Origin: Rhodothermales bacterium
Lineage (GTDB): Bacteria; Bacteroidota; Rhodothermia; Rhodothermales; Bin80
Assembly (NCBI GenBank): GCA_958296045.1
Contig: CATQHT010000003.1
Span: 1,561,246 to 1,625,245 of the forward strand
Reading direction: 5' to 3'
Length of the DNA stretch: 64,000 nucleotides
The first letter of the stretch is position 1; every line of letters begins with the position of its first letter. Under the pieces are notes generated by a model. The model was not told where the DNA came from. It did no database searches and worked only from the letters and a program-made list of their open reading frames with translations. This document shows, piece by piece, positions 1 to 9,662 of the stretch. The position numbers were made by a program, and so were the translations under genes.

Positions 1-1208
1 GATTCTGTACACTCCCCAGACCCGCCACAGCATCCAACAGCGGATGCCGCTCAGCGTCCGGGTGAGCAGACACATGTTGCGCGTACGATAGGCTCGCCGC
101 CCATCCATCAGGGCAAAGGCCCCGATACAACACGTTCAACGCCGCGTTAACGTCGCGGCACTGGGTCTTTCCGCACGTGGCACAACGATGCTTCCTGTCA
201 GCCAGGCGTAGCCTTTCCTCTGGCTTGTGATGGCAAGCGCTGCATCTCTGCGTTGTGTCGTTCGGCGGAACCAGCTCCACCTTGCCGCCAAGCAAAGTGG
301 ATTTGTACTTCAACAGCTGCACCAATTCGTACAGCCCTTGCGCGCGCATTCGATCGGTTCAGCCCCGTCTCGCGGCTGCCACCGGCGCGTGTCATGCGTC
401 CTACTTTCAGGTCTTCCAGAAACAGATTCGCGGATCGCTTGACGACGTCGGCAGCCACCTCGTGGCGGTACCCGCGGTTGCGTCTTACTACGCGCTCGGC
501 CTCCTTGCGCCAAGCACCGAACCGCTTGCGGCGCAGACGCGTGCCTTTCTTCGTCTTAGCAGCCCGACGCTGCAAAGCGTCCCTGCGGGGCTCACTCTTT
601 TTGATGGGCGCGTAGCTCTTTCCATCCGCCAGCGTCGCGATGGCCTTGCAGCCAAGGTCCACGGCCATCGGTGTGTCTGCGCAGCTGTTCTCTGGCGCCT
701 CGGGGCGCTCGTACACGACTTGTATCGTGTATTCGGTACCCAGCGAAGACCGCACGATGCGCAGGAACTTGCAGCCGTAGCGCTTGATCAACCCGCGCCG
801 ATCGGTGAAACGGACGTACCCGACGCCCTTGATGCGAACGCGATAGTCTTGGCGCCTGACGCGTTCGGGCTTTCGTAACAGCCTGAAGCTCTTCACCAAG
901 TCGCCGCTGAAACGCGGCGGGCGCGCATGGTGCTTATTGAAAAAGCGCTTGTAACCCTCCGTCACGCCCCTGATCACAGAACGCTGCTCCGTCATGCCGA
1001 ACTCGAGATTGCGCTCATCGGCTCTGCGGGCGGCCATCCAGAGCTTCGTCAACGTGAAATAGCTCGGATGCCTCTCTGTTACCTTGTGTGCGTTGCGGCA
1101 TTGTTGGACCGCCCAGTTGCGGACCCACTTACCGTTAACGAACATCCGCCGCAGGCGGGCATAGCCCGCCTCCTTTGTATAGCAGCGGTATGTCTGGCTC
1201 AGTAGCAA
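1..1208 (-). pseudogene. tnpB: tnpB (RNA-guided nuclease/transposase accessory), frameshifted copy
   Basis: IS605 OrfB/TnpB family. The reading frame is open from 1208 down to about 350 and carries the RuvC-I Asp (MAVDLGCKAI) and the RuvC-II Glu (LFLEDLKV). One extra T near 350, relative to the second copy, shifts the frame, so the zinc-finger and RuvC-III part continues in another frame to the window edge. Unlike the other copy, its out-of-frame zinc finger still encodes the normal first CxxC (RCSACHH). Inactive as it stands. It lies beside the sulfatase gene, with nothing coding between 1500 and 1700. Confidence 0.85.
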
Positions 1209-1210
1209 GG

Positions 1211-1405
1211 CTACGGGCGCTCTCGTGGGTCGGCTTTCAGGCGTGCCGTCTGGGCAGCCCGGATCCGCTTCGAGTACGCAATCAGGGCCTCATCGACAAC
1301 GGCTCGGCGCACGACGCCCGTTTACGGCGCCCCTTCGCGCAGGGCAAGACCGAAAGCAGCGTCAAGGGCGCTACGTGAAACGTAAATAAGGACTATTTCC
1401 GACAT
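1211..1405 (-). pseudogene. small tnpB-upstream ORF, broken copy
   Basis: Counterpart of the 64-residue ORF at 9372-9566. It starts MSEIVLIYVSRS and runs in the same arrangement, ending just before tnpB, but a TAC-to-TAA change at GAPY converts the Tyr codon to a stop after about 30 residues. Together with the tnpB frameshift, this shows that copy 1 is decayed. Confidence 0.6.
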
Positions 1406-1702
1406 TCAGGCGGGAGCGGTTATTGGCGTGCATAGCATCTGCGCAGGTACGGAGCCGATGGTTCCGGTCAGGCTAAGCTAATATTGCGCCAGCCCTGAGC
1501 TTGTCAGAGGACCATGAGGGTCTGCTACTTCATGGCGTATACCATTGGCCTCGTCGCTAGGATCATGTCCCCAAGGGCCGCAAGGTTGCCTGCGGAGAGT
1601 CTGTGATGTGGGGCGATTACCACTTGAGAGAGTTAGCGCTCTACATGCAGCGTCTTATGAGCGGCCCCTATCTGGCGTTCTGGAACGTGTCCTGACCCAA
1701 AT

Positions 1703-3082
1703 CTAACGGGGTTCGGGGCGGTACGCGTCAAAGGTGGCTTGTGCGCTGTCGACCATGGCCACGAGCCGCCGAGCGGTAGCAGGGTGATCGTCAATCACGT
1801 TGACGCTTTCGCCGATATCGATATCCAGATTGAACAGCGCCAGCGAAATGGAGTCGCGCGTGTATGCTCCCGGATGGGTCCAGGTGGCCAGGTAGGCACC
1901 GTGGATGCTGCGAAACCGGTGCGGAACATGCAGCTTCCAGCTTCCAGCGCGCACCGCCTGCACCTGGTACCCCTGGACAAAGAAGAAGGCCGTATAGGGC
2001 AACGCGGCTCCTGGCTGTCTCCGAAGCAGCGCCCGTATGTCGTGCCCGTCGAACGGGGTCACACCCACATCGGCGCCGGTCAATGCTGCAACTGTCGGCA
2101 TCAGATCCAGACCGGTCGCTAGGGCATGGCTCACCGATTGGGCGGGTATCGTGCCCGGCCACCAGGCGACGAAGGGCACTCGCTGTCCGCCTTCGAAGGT
2201 TGTGCCTTTGCCTTCGCGCAGCGGCTTGGCCACGCCGCTGCCCTCTCCCTTAACCAGCCAGGGACCATTATCTGAGGTAAAGATGACAAGAGTGGATTGG
2301 CTTATACCCGTTCGCTCAAGCGCGTCTAGAATCTGGCCCACGGACCAGTCTATCTCCAGCAGCACATCACTGTAGCGACCCCTGCTTGAGGCGCCTTCGA
2401 ACGCTTCCGACACAAAAAGCGGCATGTGTGGGGCTGCGTAGGGCAAATACAGGAAGAAAGGCTGATCGGCATGCTGCTCAATGAAGCGAATCGCGCGCTG
2501 GGTATAGCGCGAAGTTAGCAGGCGCTGATCCGGCTCGGTGGCCACGGTGGTGACGCCTTCGACCAGCGGAAGTGGCGGATGGCGCCGCGCGTAGGGGTTC
2601 GGATTCTTGGTCGAGTCCGGCGTCATGTCGTTGGAGTACGGGATGCCGAAGTATTCGTCAAAGCCATGGTGCTGAGGGAGGTGAGGCTCCAGATGCCCCA
2701 AGTGCCATTTACCGAAGCAGGCGGTGGCGTACCCTTGTTGGCGGAGCATTTCCGCCATGGTGAGGGTTTCGGGGGGCAGGCCGCGCGTGGATTGGGGCAT
2801 GAGCACGCCTGGGATGCCGACCCGCTGGGGGTACACGCCGGTCAGGATACCGGCGCGCGATGGGGAGCAGGAGGCTGCAGGTGCATAGAAGTCAGTCAAG
2901 AGGATTCCCTCGCGCGCCATGCGTTCCAGGTTGGGTGTGACTAGGCCGGTATCCGCGTAGAGTGCTAGGTCCGAGTAGGCCAGGTCATCGGCCAGGAGGA
3001 TCACAATGTTGGGTGGCGGCGGGGCGCTGCAGCCTGCCCAAAGCAGTGCCACGATAGGAGCAGTCAGCCAAAAGTGGTTCAT
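1703..3082 (-). CDS. lipoprotein arylsulfatase
   Basis: Sulfatase of the alkaline phosphatase superfamily, 459 residues from the chosen ATG. That start is preferred over one 16 codons upstream because it puts a lipoprotein signal (MNHFWLTAPIVALLWAGC) at the N-terminus, so the enzyme is probably exported and lipid-anchored. It shows the metal-binding DD in NIVILLADD (about residues 25-33) and the canonical type I signature CSPSRAGILTG, with C72 as the formylglycine precursor. A further metal-site stretch, FTSDNGPW, is present in the middle of the protein. It would hydrolyse sulfate esters, for example of algal or host glycans; the substrate cannot be told from sequence. No sulfatase-maturing enzyme is seen nearby. 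It stands alone, divergent from the aldolase-like gene. Confidence 0.92.
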   Translation of the reverse strand: MNHFWLTAPIVALLWAGCSAPPPPNIVILLADDLAYSDLALYADTGLVTPNLERMAREGILLTDFYAPAASCSPSRAGILTGVYPQRVGIPGVLMPQSTRGLPPETLTMAEMLRQQGYATACFGKWHLGHLEPHLPQHHGFDEYFGIPYSNDMTPDSTKNPNPYARRHPPLPLVEGVTTVATEPDQRLLTSRYTQRAIRFIEQHADQPFFLYLPYAAPHMPLFVSEAFEGASSRGRYSDVLLEIDWSVGQILDALERTGISQSTLVIFTSDNGPWLVKGEGSGVAKPLREGKGTTFEGGQRVPFVAWWPGTIPAQSVSHALATGLDLMPTVAALTGADVGVTPFDGHDIRALLRRQPGAALPYTAFFFVQGYQVQAVRAGSWKLHVPHRFRSIHGAYLATWTHPGAYTRDSISLALFNLDIDIGESVNVIDDHPATARRLVAMVDSAQATFDAYRPEPR

Positions 3083-3248
3083 AAGAGACAGGCGTCTGAC
3101 CAGCAAGGTACGGATCCTTCTTTGCAGCATGTGCGTCTGGCGGTACGTGCTACGCCTTTGGCGTGTGCATCAGCATGCGGGCCCGGCTGAATGAACCGGC
3201 AGGCGGAGTTGAGGGTTTGCCGCCTTTGTCCTTATCAGAAGCTCAGCG

Positions 3249-3872
3249 ATGGAGCCAGAGGGGGTTATCCGATTCAACCTGAAGCTGGTGGCGGCGCCCC
3301 CGCTGCCCGAGCAAGCCGTGGCGGAAATTGAAGCGTGGCGCCATCGGCTACGAAAGGTGGGCCTTTTGGGTCAGGATCCAGACAGGTATGACGGTTATGG
3401 CTTTGGAAACATCAGCCGCAGGCTCGCACCTTTTGCTGGGCCACCGACTGCGCGGCGCTTCCTTATCACAGGTTCGCAGACCGGCCACCTAGCAACGCTT
3501 CAGGCGTCGCACTACGTGGTCATCTGTGCCTGCGATCCGGCGCACAACTTCGTCGAGGCCGAAGGTGGGATGGCTCCTTCTTCAGAGAGCCTAACGCACG
3601 GCGTGCTTTACGCACTTGATGACAGGATCCGCTGGGTGGTGCATGCGCATGCTCCTACGATTTGGCGGCGCGCGGCGCAACTCAGTCTGCCGGTCACAGA
3701 CAGAAGGGTTCAGCAGGGAACGCCAGCGATGTATAAGGAGGTGGCGCGCCTTATGGCTGTGAGCGATGTTCTGAATCAGCGCCTGTTTGCGATGGGCGGG
3801 CACGAAGACGGGATGATCGCTTTTGGCCGCACCGCACAGGAGGCGGGCGATGCTCTCTTTGCGCGGCTATAA
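3249..3872 (+). CDS. class II aldolase/adducin family protein
   Basis: A 207-residue protein of the class II aldolase/adducin fold. Visible family marks are YGFGNIS (substrate phosphate/backbone loop), ITGSQTG, the catalytic-type SSES followed by THGVLYA, the zinc ligands in VVHAHAP, and a third His in MGGHEDGMIAFG. These are the residues used by fuculose-phosphate aldolase-like enzymes to bind zinc and form the enediolate, so it should be catalytically competent. The substrate is unknown; the 207-residue length fits the stand-alone type. No sugar kinase or isomerase lies next to it, and a tRNA follows on the other strand. Confidence 0.85.
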   Translation: MEPEGVIRFNLKLVAAPPLPEQAVAEIEAWRHRLRKVGLLGQDPDRYDGYGFGNISRRLAPFAGPPTARRFLITGSQTGHLATLQASHYVVICACDPAHNFVEAEGGMAPSSESLTHGVLYALDDRIRWVVHAHAPTIWRRAAQLSLPVTDRRVQQGTPAMYKEVARLMAVSDVLNQRLFAMGGHEDGMIAFGRTAQEAGDALFARL

Positions 3873-4081
3873 AGGGCAGGCGAGCCCCAAAGAAGGTGCC
3901 CGCTACAGGATCGCTGTGTGCCGTTAATGCGTCTACGTGTCAATGTCCGCCGCAACGGACGACTTGGCGGTTGCGTAGATCGACACCTGGCACGAAGGGA
4001 TCGCCAGATCGGACCCATTGAGATACGCGCCGGGTCCTGACAGGATGGTGCACCGCGCTGGCCGCCGCTGTCAGCACCGTG

Positions 4082-4155
<74 letters not shown>

Positions 4156-4229
4156 AGGACCATTGTTACGCACCCTGGTCCGCAGGGGTTCTTTGCCAGA
4201 GGGCTGCTTGACCTGCTGTATCTTAGGGT

Positions 4230-4709
4230 ATGGGGCCTCTGAACTTTCCGGCATACGAATTCTTTGTGCGCGGTGAAGGACGCGCGCGGGAGATCTTCGA
4301 TGCCATCAGCCAGCGGTATGTTGCACTGACACCGGAGGAATGGGTGCGCCAGCACTTGGTACAATACTTGGTCCAGAACAAGGGCGCTCCGATTGGACTC
4401 ATACGCCGGGAAGCCCCGCTCGTTGTTAATGGTAAGGCCAGGCGAGCCGATGTGGTCGTATATGACCGCCAGATGAAGCCGATCATCGTGGCGGAATGCA
4501 AAGCGCCCAGCGTGGCCTTAGACCAGTCAGCCTTTGACCAGGTCGGCGTCTACAACAAGAAGCTGCGCGCGCGATTTATTGTGCTGACCAATGGGATTGA
4601 CCACTACGTCAGCCAAATAAACTACGTGCGCCGGACATTCCACTATGTGGATGATATCCCGCCGTACAATGCCATCAGTCCAAATGACTCGGGTCGCAGG
4701 AACGGATGA
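4230..4709 (+). CDS. HsdR-N-like (type I restriction enzyme R N-terminal domain) protein
   Basis: A 159-residue stand-alone protein with the HSDR_N_2-type nuclease fold. Characteristic stretches are PLNFPAYEF at the start, [17 protein letters not shown], the PD-(D/E)xK-like core with [21 protein letters not shown] (D..ExK), and [12 protein letters not shown]. Genes of this type occur singly across Bacteroidota without hsdM/hsdS partners, so it is not evidence of a restriction system; its function is not established. Its 3' end overlaps the chosen start of the nucleotidase gene by 26 bp, so the two may be co-translated. Confidence 0.88.
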   Translation: MGPLNFPAYEFFVRGEGRAREIFDAISQRYVALTPEEWVRQHLVQYLVQNKGAPIGLIRREAPLVVNGKARRADVVVYDRQMKPIIVAECKAPSVALDQSAFDQVGVYNKKLRARFIVLTNGIDHYVSQINYVRRTFHYVDDIPPYNAISPNDSGRRNG

Positions 4710-5655
4710 GCTGGAGGTCGCGCTGGCGGCTGTCCGAGAAGCGGCACGGCTGTGCCAGCGCGTGCAGCGCACCCTCGGGTACGGTGTGCTGACCAAGGGT
4801 GACCGGAGCCCAGTGACGGTGGCGGACTACGGCAGTCAGGCGCTCATCTGCCGCGCATTGCGGGCGGCTTTGCCTCACGACCCGATAGTGGCCGAGGAGG
4901 ACGCCGAACACCTGCGTAGCTCTAACGGGCATGCGGTGGCAGGCGAAGTGGCACGTCACGTGCAGGCTGTTCGCCCAGGTGCCACAGAAGACGAGGTGCT
5001 CTCGTGGATTGACGAAGGCAGCGGGACGCTATCGGACGAGCGCTTCTGGATCCTTGATCCTATTGACGGGACCAAAGGGTTTCTAGGGCAGCGCCAGTAT
5101 GCGATTGCGTTGGCGCTCTTAGACCGCGGGCAGGTGCGCCTGGGTGTGCTGGGTTGCCCGAATCTGGCAGGTGGAGCCCTTTTTGCCGCCGCCCGGGGCA
5201 AAGGAGCGACTTTTCAGCGACTTTCTGAACCTGCAACAGGGGTCCGCATGCGGGTGAGCAGGATGCGGGACCTAGCTGGTGCGCGCCGGTGCGAATCCGT
5301 TGAATCTGGCCACAGCGCGCACGGCATAGGCCATCGCTTGGCGGCTTGCCTGGGTATCCGGTCCGAACCTGTGCGCATGGACAGCCAGGCCAAGTATGCG
5401 GTGGTGGCAGGCGGGCAGGCTGAATTGTACCTGCGACTGCCCATCAGCCGTAGCTATAGGGAGAAGATCTGGGATCATGCGGCAGGTGCCCTGCTGCTGA
5501 CCGAGGCTGGCGGCCAGGTCACCGACGTATGCGGCCAGCCCCTTGACTTCTCTTGCGGTACGACCTTGAGCCGCAACCGAGGCATCGTTGCTACCAATGG
5601 CATAATGCATGCCAAGGTTATTGAGGCGCTAACAGAGATGTGTGACGATGCCTGA
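4684..5655 (+). CDS. cysQ: 3'(2'),5'-bisphosphate nucleotidase (CysQ/Hal2-like)
   Basis: Inositol monophosphatase superfamily, 323 residues from the ATG at 4684 ([12 protein letters not shown]). That start places the domain at the usual distance; an upstream start would add residues that overlap the preceding gene further. Metal-site motifs are present in order: VAEED, DPIDGTKGF (about residue 125) and KIWDHAAG near the C-terminus. The GTKGF variant and the long insert before it are those of the Hal2/SAL1 type, which dephosphorylate PAP (3'-phosphoadenosine 5'-phosphate) and PAPS to AMP and APS, relieving inhibition by PAP in sulfate assimilation and RNA decay. The sulfatase in the neighbourhood is suggestive but not in an operon with it. 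Confidence 0.9.
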   Translation: MTRVAGTDELEVALAAVREAARLCQRVQRTLGYGVLTKGDRSPVTVADYGSQALICRALRAALPHDPIVAEEDAEHLRSSNGHAVAGEVARHVQAVRPGATEDEVLSWIDEGSGTLSDERFWILDPIDGTKGFLGQRQYAIALALLDRGQVRLGVLGCPNLAGGALFAAARGKGATFQRLSEPATGVRMRVSRMRDLAGARRCESVESGHSAHGIGHRLAACLGIRSEPVRMDSQAKYAVVAGGQAELYLRLPISRSYREKIWDHAAGALLLTEAGGQVTDVCGQPLDFSCGTTLSRNRGIVATNGIMHAKVIEALTEMCDDA

Positions 5656-5754
5656 TCCGATTGAAGACGCAACCGCAGGAGGTGTCAGCTCCCGGGGTTC
5701 GTTGCGACGCGCTGGCTTGCATGGACCCAGCAGGTAACGAATAGTTATAGGGAT

Positions 5755-7104
5755 ATGCTAGGCAGGTGGTTTCGGTATGTGGCGTTGAATCTCGTCCGGA
5801 TATTTTACGCTCCGCTTGAGGTGGCCAACGATGGTCTAGAGCCAACCGGCCAGGGCACCATCCTGGTGCTCAACCACCCCAACGGCGTCATGGATCCTGC
5901 GCTTATCTTCGCTGTTACGCGGCGCTCGGTGACGTTTCTGGCCAAGAGTACGGCCTTTGCGCACTCTGGCAAGCGGTGGGCTATGTACCAATTCGGCGCG
6001 ATTCCGATATACCGCAAGGTGGACATTGGCCAGCTCGGAGGGGCCCGGGACCCGGACGACATGCAGCGCCGCAATGAAGAGACCTTCCAGCGGTGTCGAG
6101 ATTTTCTAGCAGACGGTGGGACGGTGGCGCTTTTTCCCGAGGGTCTCACGCATGACCAGCCCCAGATGGCACGTGTGCGCACGGGGGCAGCGCGTATTGC
6201 GTTGTCGACGGCCGCATCTCTGGGTTGGAAGGCGCCGCGCCTCGTCCCGGTCGGCCTCTGGTATGAGAATAGCACCCAGTTTCGCACTGCGGCCTTCGTA
6301 GCGCCGGGCAAGCCCGTGAAGCTGGCTGCTTTCCAGGAGCTGTATGCTAAGGCGCCCCAAGAGGCGGTGCAGCAGCTGACCCGGCTCATTACGGAGCGCC
6401 TGCATGAGGTGGTGCTCCAGGCGGAATCCGTGGAACTGCTCCGGAGCATCCCTTTCGTGGCCGCTTTGTCCATCCAGTCAGAGTGTAAACCTAACGTTAA
6501 GGAGCGGCAGGCGAAGGCGGCGGAGCTGCTCAGGGGTTACCGGAAGATTCGCTCGGCGGATCCCAGGCGGCTGGCTGCGATCGAGCAGGCGGTCAGAGAG
6601 TATGCAAACGAGCTGCGCAGCCTGGGTGTCTCGGATCCATGGAAGCTTGAGGATCCCAGGCCCATCGCCGGCTACATCGTTCGGCGTGTACTGATACTTG
6701 CCGCCTGGGCGGTCCCGGCATTGTTAGGCATGATTATCAGCTATGTCCCATACCGGTATTCGGCTCACTTTGTGCGTCACAGGCTACCGTACAATAGGGC
6801 GCAGACGGGCTCGACCAAGGTTACCGTGGGGACGTTTATGATTGCTGGGGTCTGGGTGCTGGAGGCCGGAATAGTGGCTGCCTTGGCGGGCCCATGGTGG
6901 GGCCTTGCGCTTTTGGCCACCGCCCCGTGGTGCAGTTATCTGGCGCTCCGCTGGGGTGAGGTTGGGCGCAAGGTGCACGTGGTCAGCCGGGTTGGATGGC
7001 TTCGGCGTCGCCGCGAATCGGTGGTGCGCTCGCTGGTGGAAAAGCGTAGCAAATTGGCCAGCCAGATTGAAGCGGCCCTGCTCTATGTCCAGGCCCTCGA
7101 CTGA
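5755..7104 (+). CDS. 1-acylglycerol-3-phosphate acyltransferase-type membrane protein
   Basis: PlsC-domain protein of 449 residues. The acyltransferase core has the catalytic NHPNGVMD motif (H41, D47), the acceptor-binding block FGAIPIYRKVD and the FPEG motif near residue 127, so it should transfer an acyl group to a glycerolipid-type hydroxyl on the inner membrane. The C-terminal third carries two pairs of hydrophobic segments (about 310-335 and 360-395) followed by a basic tail with many Arg, longer than simple PlsC enzymes of about 250 residues. It resembles the glycerol-3-phosphate/DHAP acyltransferase-like group. The exact acceptor is unknown. It is transcribed alone, 100 bp after the nucleotidase. 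Confidence 0.85.
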   Translation: MLGRWFRYVALNLVRIFYAPLEVANDGLEPTGQGTILVLNHPNGVMDPALIFAVTRRSVTFLAKSTAFAHSGKRWAMYQFGAIPIYRKVDIGQLGGARDPDDMQRRNEETFQRCRDFLADGGTVALFPEGLTHDQPQMARVRTGAARIALSTAASLGWKAPRLVPVGLWYENSTQFRTAAFVAPGKPVKLAAFQELYAKAPQEAVQQLTRLITERLHEVVLQAESVELLRSIPFVAALSIQSECKPNVKERQAKAAELLRGYRKIRSADPRRLAAIEQAVREYANELRSLGVSDPWKLEDPRPIAGYIVRRVLILAAWAVPALLGMIISYVPYRYSAHFVRHRLPYNRAQTGSTKVTVGTFMIAGVWVLEAGIVAALAGPWWGLALLATAPWCSYLALRWGEVGRKVHVVSRVGWLRRRRESVVRSLVEKRSKLASQIEAALLYVQALD

Positions 7105-7329
7105 AAGTGGCTGCCGGGCTACGCATGCGAGCGCTAACATTAATGAACATAGTTCTGGGCTGCAGCGGGAATCGGTATTCTGATTGAGCTACACCTAAGG
7201 TCTAGCGCAGTCCTGGTATTTCTGGCCCATGGAGCCGTGCGAGGCATGCCCCCACAGGTAATATCAAAGGGTCGGTCGCGCTGTCTGGCGTGTACACGCT
7301 TCGGGTTTCACCAAACAGCGAGGCACGTC

Positions 7330-8088
7330 ATGAGGCGGGTAGGCTACTCTGGCCTAGATGCCCATGTCCACGACAGCGTTCTGGCGGAGGTGGGGATGGA
7401 TGGCAAGTTGGTCAATAGCGATCGGTTCAGAACATGCAAGCCGTCAATAGTGGGTCGCATTGTCGCTGTAGCTGCGAAGAAGAAGCTCTGGGCTCTGGAG
7501 GAGTCAACATTGGCTGCGTGGCCAGCAGGCATGCGGCGTGGCTACGTGAATAAGGTGGTTGTCTGTGATCCACGCCACAGTGCGCTGATTGGCAGGAGCG
7601 CGAACAAGGACGACTTTGAGGATGCGTTCCGCTTGGCCCGTCTGTTGCGGATGGGTGAACTGCGGTCGATTACTCGGATCATTACCGCCGCGGCACCTTC
7701 AACGCTATCGCGCAGCCATTTATCAAGCTGCGCGATAGCCAACGCAACCTGAAGACTGCCATAAAGATGAAGTATCCAAAAGCAGGTATCTTGCGCGTGG
7801 ACAGGACAACCGTGTTCAGCGCGGCACACCGCAAGCGTTACTTGGAGCAGCTGCCGAACGCTCCCTCTCGTAAGATGGTATCGGATAGTTGTGGGTTGCC
7901 GGATTCAATGATCGCGGCGCGGCAAAAGGCACGAGACCAGATGATCCGACTGGGCAGATGGTATCTGGAGGTTCAGCAGTTCATGCAGATGTCCGATGTG
8001 GGACCAATCAGTGCTCGTATCTTCAATGTGTTCATCTAGATGCCCCACCGTTTTGCAACTAAGGGCTGGCGAAAATTTAACCTATCTG
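7330..8088 (+). pseudogene. IS110-family transposase remnant
   Basis: The N-terminal half (from MRRVGYSGLDAHVHD) shows the DEDD RuvC-like residues: D in GLDAH, E in WALEES, D in VVCDPR and the NKDDFEDA stretch. Near 7670-7690 the frame shifts; the next frame continues with YRRGTFNAIAQPFIKLRD and later the C-terminal GPISA-type element (MSDVGPISARIF). An in-frame TAG at 8037 then interrupts the region that should read IGDPHRFATK (here I-stop-MPHRFATK). Homology ends near 8090, where the tnpB unit begins, so the tnpB unit may have inserted into or deleted the 3' end. Inactive. Confidence 0.85.
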
Positions 8089-9369
8089 CCTAGTTGGCCG
8101 GTGGTCAATTTCGCCTGCACTCGTGGGTGCGCAACACCCCTGCGGATGCAGCTCACGAGCACGATGCTGTACACTCCCCAGACCCGCCACAGCATCCAAC
8201 AGCGGATGCCGCTCAGCGTCCGGGTGAGCAGACATGTGTTGCGCGTACGATAGGCTCGCCGCCCATCCATCAGGGCAAAGGCCCCGATACCACACGTTCA
8301 ACGCCGCGTTAACGTCGCGGCACTGGGTCTTTCCGCACGTGGCACAACGATGCTTCCTGTCAGCTAGGCGTAGCCTTTCCTCTGGCTTGTGATGGTAAGC
8401 GCTGCATCTCTGCGTTGTGTCGTTCGGCGGAACCAGCTCCACCTTGCCGCCAAGGAAAGTGGATTTGTACTTCAACAGCTGCACCAATTCGTACAGCCCT
8501 TGCGCGCGCATCGATCGGTTCAGCCCCGTCTTGCGGCTGCCACCGGCGCGTGTCATGCGTTCTACTTTCAGGTCTTCCAGAAACAGATTCGCGGATCGCT
8601 TAACGACGTCGGCAGCCACCTCGTGGCGGTACCCGAGGTTGCGTCTTACTACGCGCTCGGCCTCCTTGCGCCAAGCACCGAACCGCTTTCGGCGCAGACG
8701 TGTGTCTTTCTTCGTCTTAGCAGCCCGACGCCGCAAAGCGTCCCTGCGGGGCTCACTCTTTTTGATGGGCGCGTAGCTCTTTCCATCCGCCAGCGTCGCG
8801 ATGGCCTTGCAGCCAAGGTCCACGGCCATCGGTGTGTCTGCGCAGCTGTTCTCTGGCGCCTCGGGGCGCTCGTACACGACTTGTATCGTGTATTCGGTAC
8901 CCAGCGACGACCGCACGATGCGCACGAACTTGCAGCCGTGGCGCTTGATCAACCCGCGCCGATCGGTGAAACGGACGTACCCGACGCCCTTGATGCAAAC
9001 GCGATAGTCTTGGCGCCTGACGCGTTCGGGCTTCCGTAGCAGCCTGAAGCTCTTCACCAAGTCGCCTCTGAAACGCGGCGGGCGCGCATTATGCTTATCG
9101 AAAAAGCGCTTGTAACCCTCCGTCACGCCCCTGATCACAGGACGCTGCTCAGCCACGCCGAACTCGAGATTGCGCTCATCGGCTCTGCGGGCGGCCGTCC
9201 AGAGCTTCGTCAACGTGAAATAGCTCGGATGCTTCTCTGCTACCTTGTGTGCGTTGCGGCATTGTTCGACCGCCCAGTTGCAGACCCACTTAGCGTTAAC
9301 GAACATCCGCCGCAGGCGGGCATAGCCCGCCTTCTTTGTATAGCAGCGGTATGTCTGGCTCAGTAGCAA
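8077..9369 (-). CDS. tnpB: TnpB (IS605 OrfB-type RNA-guided nuclease), full-length copy
   Basis: A 430-residue protein. The RuvC triad is present: D184 (AVDLGCK), E265 (LEDLKV) and D352 (CRDVNAAL). The C-terminal zinc finger is altered: the first pair reads RCSAYHH, so the second Cys (position 325) has become Tyr by TGC-to-TAC, while the second pair CATC is kept. The sister copy at 1-1208 still encodes that Cys but is frameshifted. The tail after NVWYRG is about 70 residues longer than usual and reads into the presumed right-end/reRNA region. No tnpA is present. Whether the protein is active with three zinc ligands is uncertain. Confidence 0.85.
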   Translation of the reverse strand: MLLSQTYRCYTKKAGYARLRRMFVNAKWVCNWAVEQCRNAHKVAEKHPSYFTLTKLWTAARRADERNLEFGVAEQRPVIRGVTEGYKRFFDKHNARPPRFRGDLVKSFRLLRKPERVRRQDYRVCIKGVGYVRFTDRRGLIKRHGCKFVRIVRSSLGTEYTIQVVYERPEAPENSCADTPMAVDLGCKAIATLADGKSYAPIKKSEPRRDALRRRAAKTKKDTRLRRKRFGAWRKEAERVVRRNLGYRHEVAADVVKRSANLFLEDLKVERMTRAGGSRKTGLNRSMRAQGLYELVQLLKYKSTFLGGKVELVPPNDTTQRCSAYHHKPEERLRLADRKHRCATCGKTQCRDVNAALNVWYRGLCPDGWAASLSYAQHMSAHPDAERHPLLDAVAGLGSVQHRARELHPQGCCAPTSAGEIDHRPTRQIG

Positions 9370-9662
9370 GGCTACGGGCGCTCTCGTGGGTCGGCTTTCA
9401 GGCGTGCCGTCTGGGCAGCCCGGACCCGCCTCGAGTACGCAATCAGGGCCTCATCGACAACGGCTCGGCGCACGACGTCCGTGTACGGCGCCCCTTCGCG
9501 CAGGGCAAGACCGAAAGCAGCGTAAAGGGAGCTACGTGAATCGTAAAGAAGGACTATTTCCGACATTCAGGCAGGCGGGAGCGGTTATCGACGTGCATAG
9601 CATCTGCGCAGTTACGGAGCCGATGGTTCCGGTCAGCATAAGTTAATATGTCGCCAGCCCTA
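8090..9662 (-). mobile_element. IS605-type tnpB-only unit, copy 2
   Basis: The left end is set by loss of similarity to copy 1 just after GCCAGCCCT at about 9662. The right end is less sure because copy 1 runs off the window; it is placed near 8090, where IS110 homology stops. It carries tnpB and a 64-residue upstream ORF. A guide RNA (reRNA/omegaRNA) would be expected to overlap the tnpB 3' end at about 8080-8250, but I cannot define its limits. Confidence 0.6.
9372..9566 (-). CDS. small protein upstream of tnpB, unknown function
   Basis: A 64-residue ORF starting MSEIVLLYDSRSS and ending 3 bp before tnpB, so the two could be translationally linked. It is conserved in position and mostly in sequence in copy 1, where it is broken by a stop codon. 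Predicted helical with a charged C-terminus (RRVRAAQTARLKADPRERP). It could be a vestige of the element's own leader or a regulatory peptide; I do not recognise a family. Confidence 0.45.
   Translation of the reverse strand: MSEIVLLYDSRSSLYAAFGLALREGAPYTDVVRRAVVDEALIAYSRRVRAAQTARLKADPRERP

Larger units (their letters stand above)
1..1497 (-). mobile_element. IS605-type tnpB unit, copy 1 (left part outside window)
   Basis: Near-identical to the unit at about 8090-9662, with a constant offset of 8162, changing to 8161 after one extra base near 350. Similarity on the upstream side stops at about 1497 (copy 1) and 9662 (copy 2), just past a shared GCCAGCCCT, which fixes the left end of the element. 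A short inverted repeat (CGGA...TCCG) lies in this shared end, as expected of an IS200/IS605 left end. No tnpA is present, so this is a tnpB-only unit. The downstream end lies outside the window. Confidence 0.7.

Noticed and set aside
255-878. Plus-strand ORF of 207 codons opposite the first tnpB (and its twin at 8389-9039)
   Set aside because: It mirrors a real tnpB on the other strand and has no family features of its own.
1500-1700. Possible IS200 tnpA remnant upstream of tnpB copy 1
   Set aside because: One frame gives a vaguely similar DHVPKGRKV stretch, but there is no catalytic HxH motif and two stops; too weak to call.
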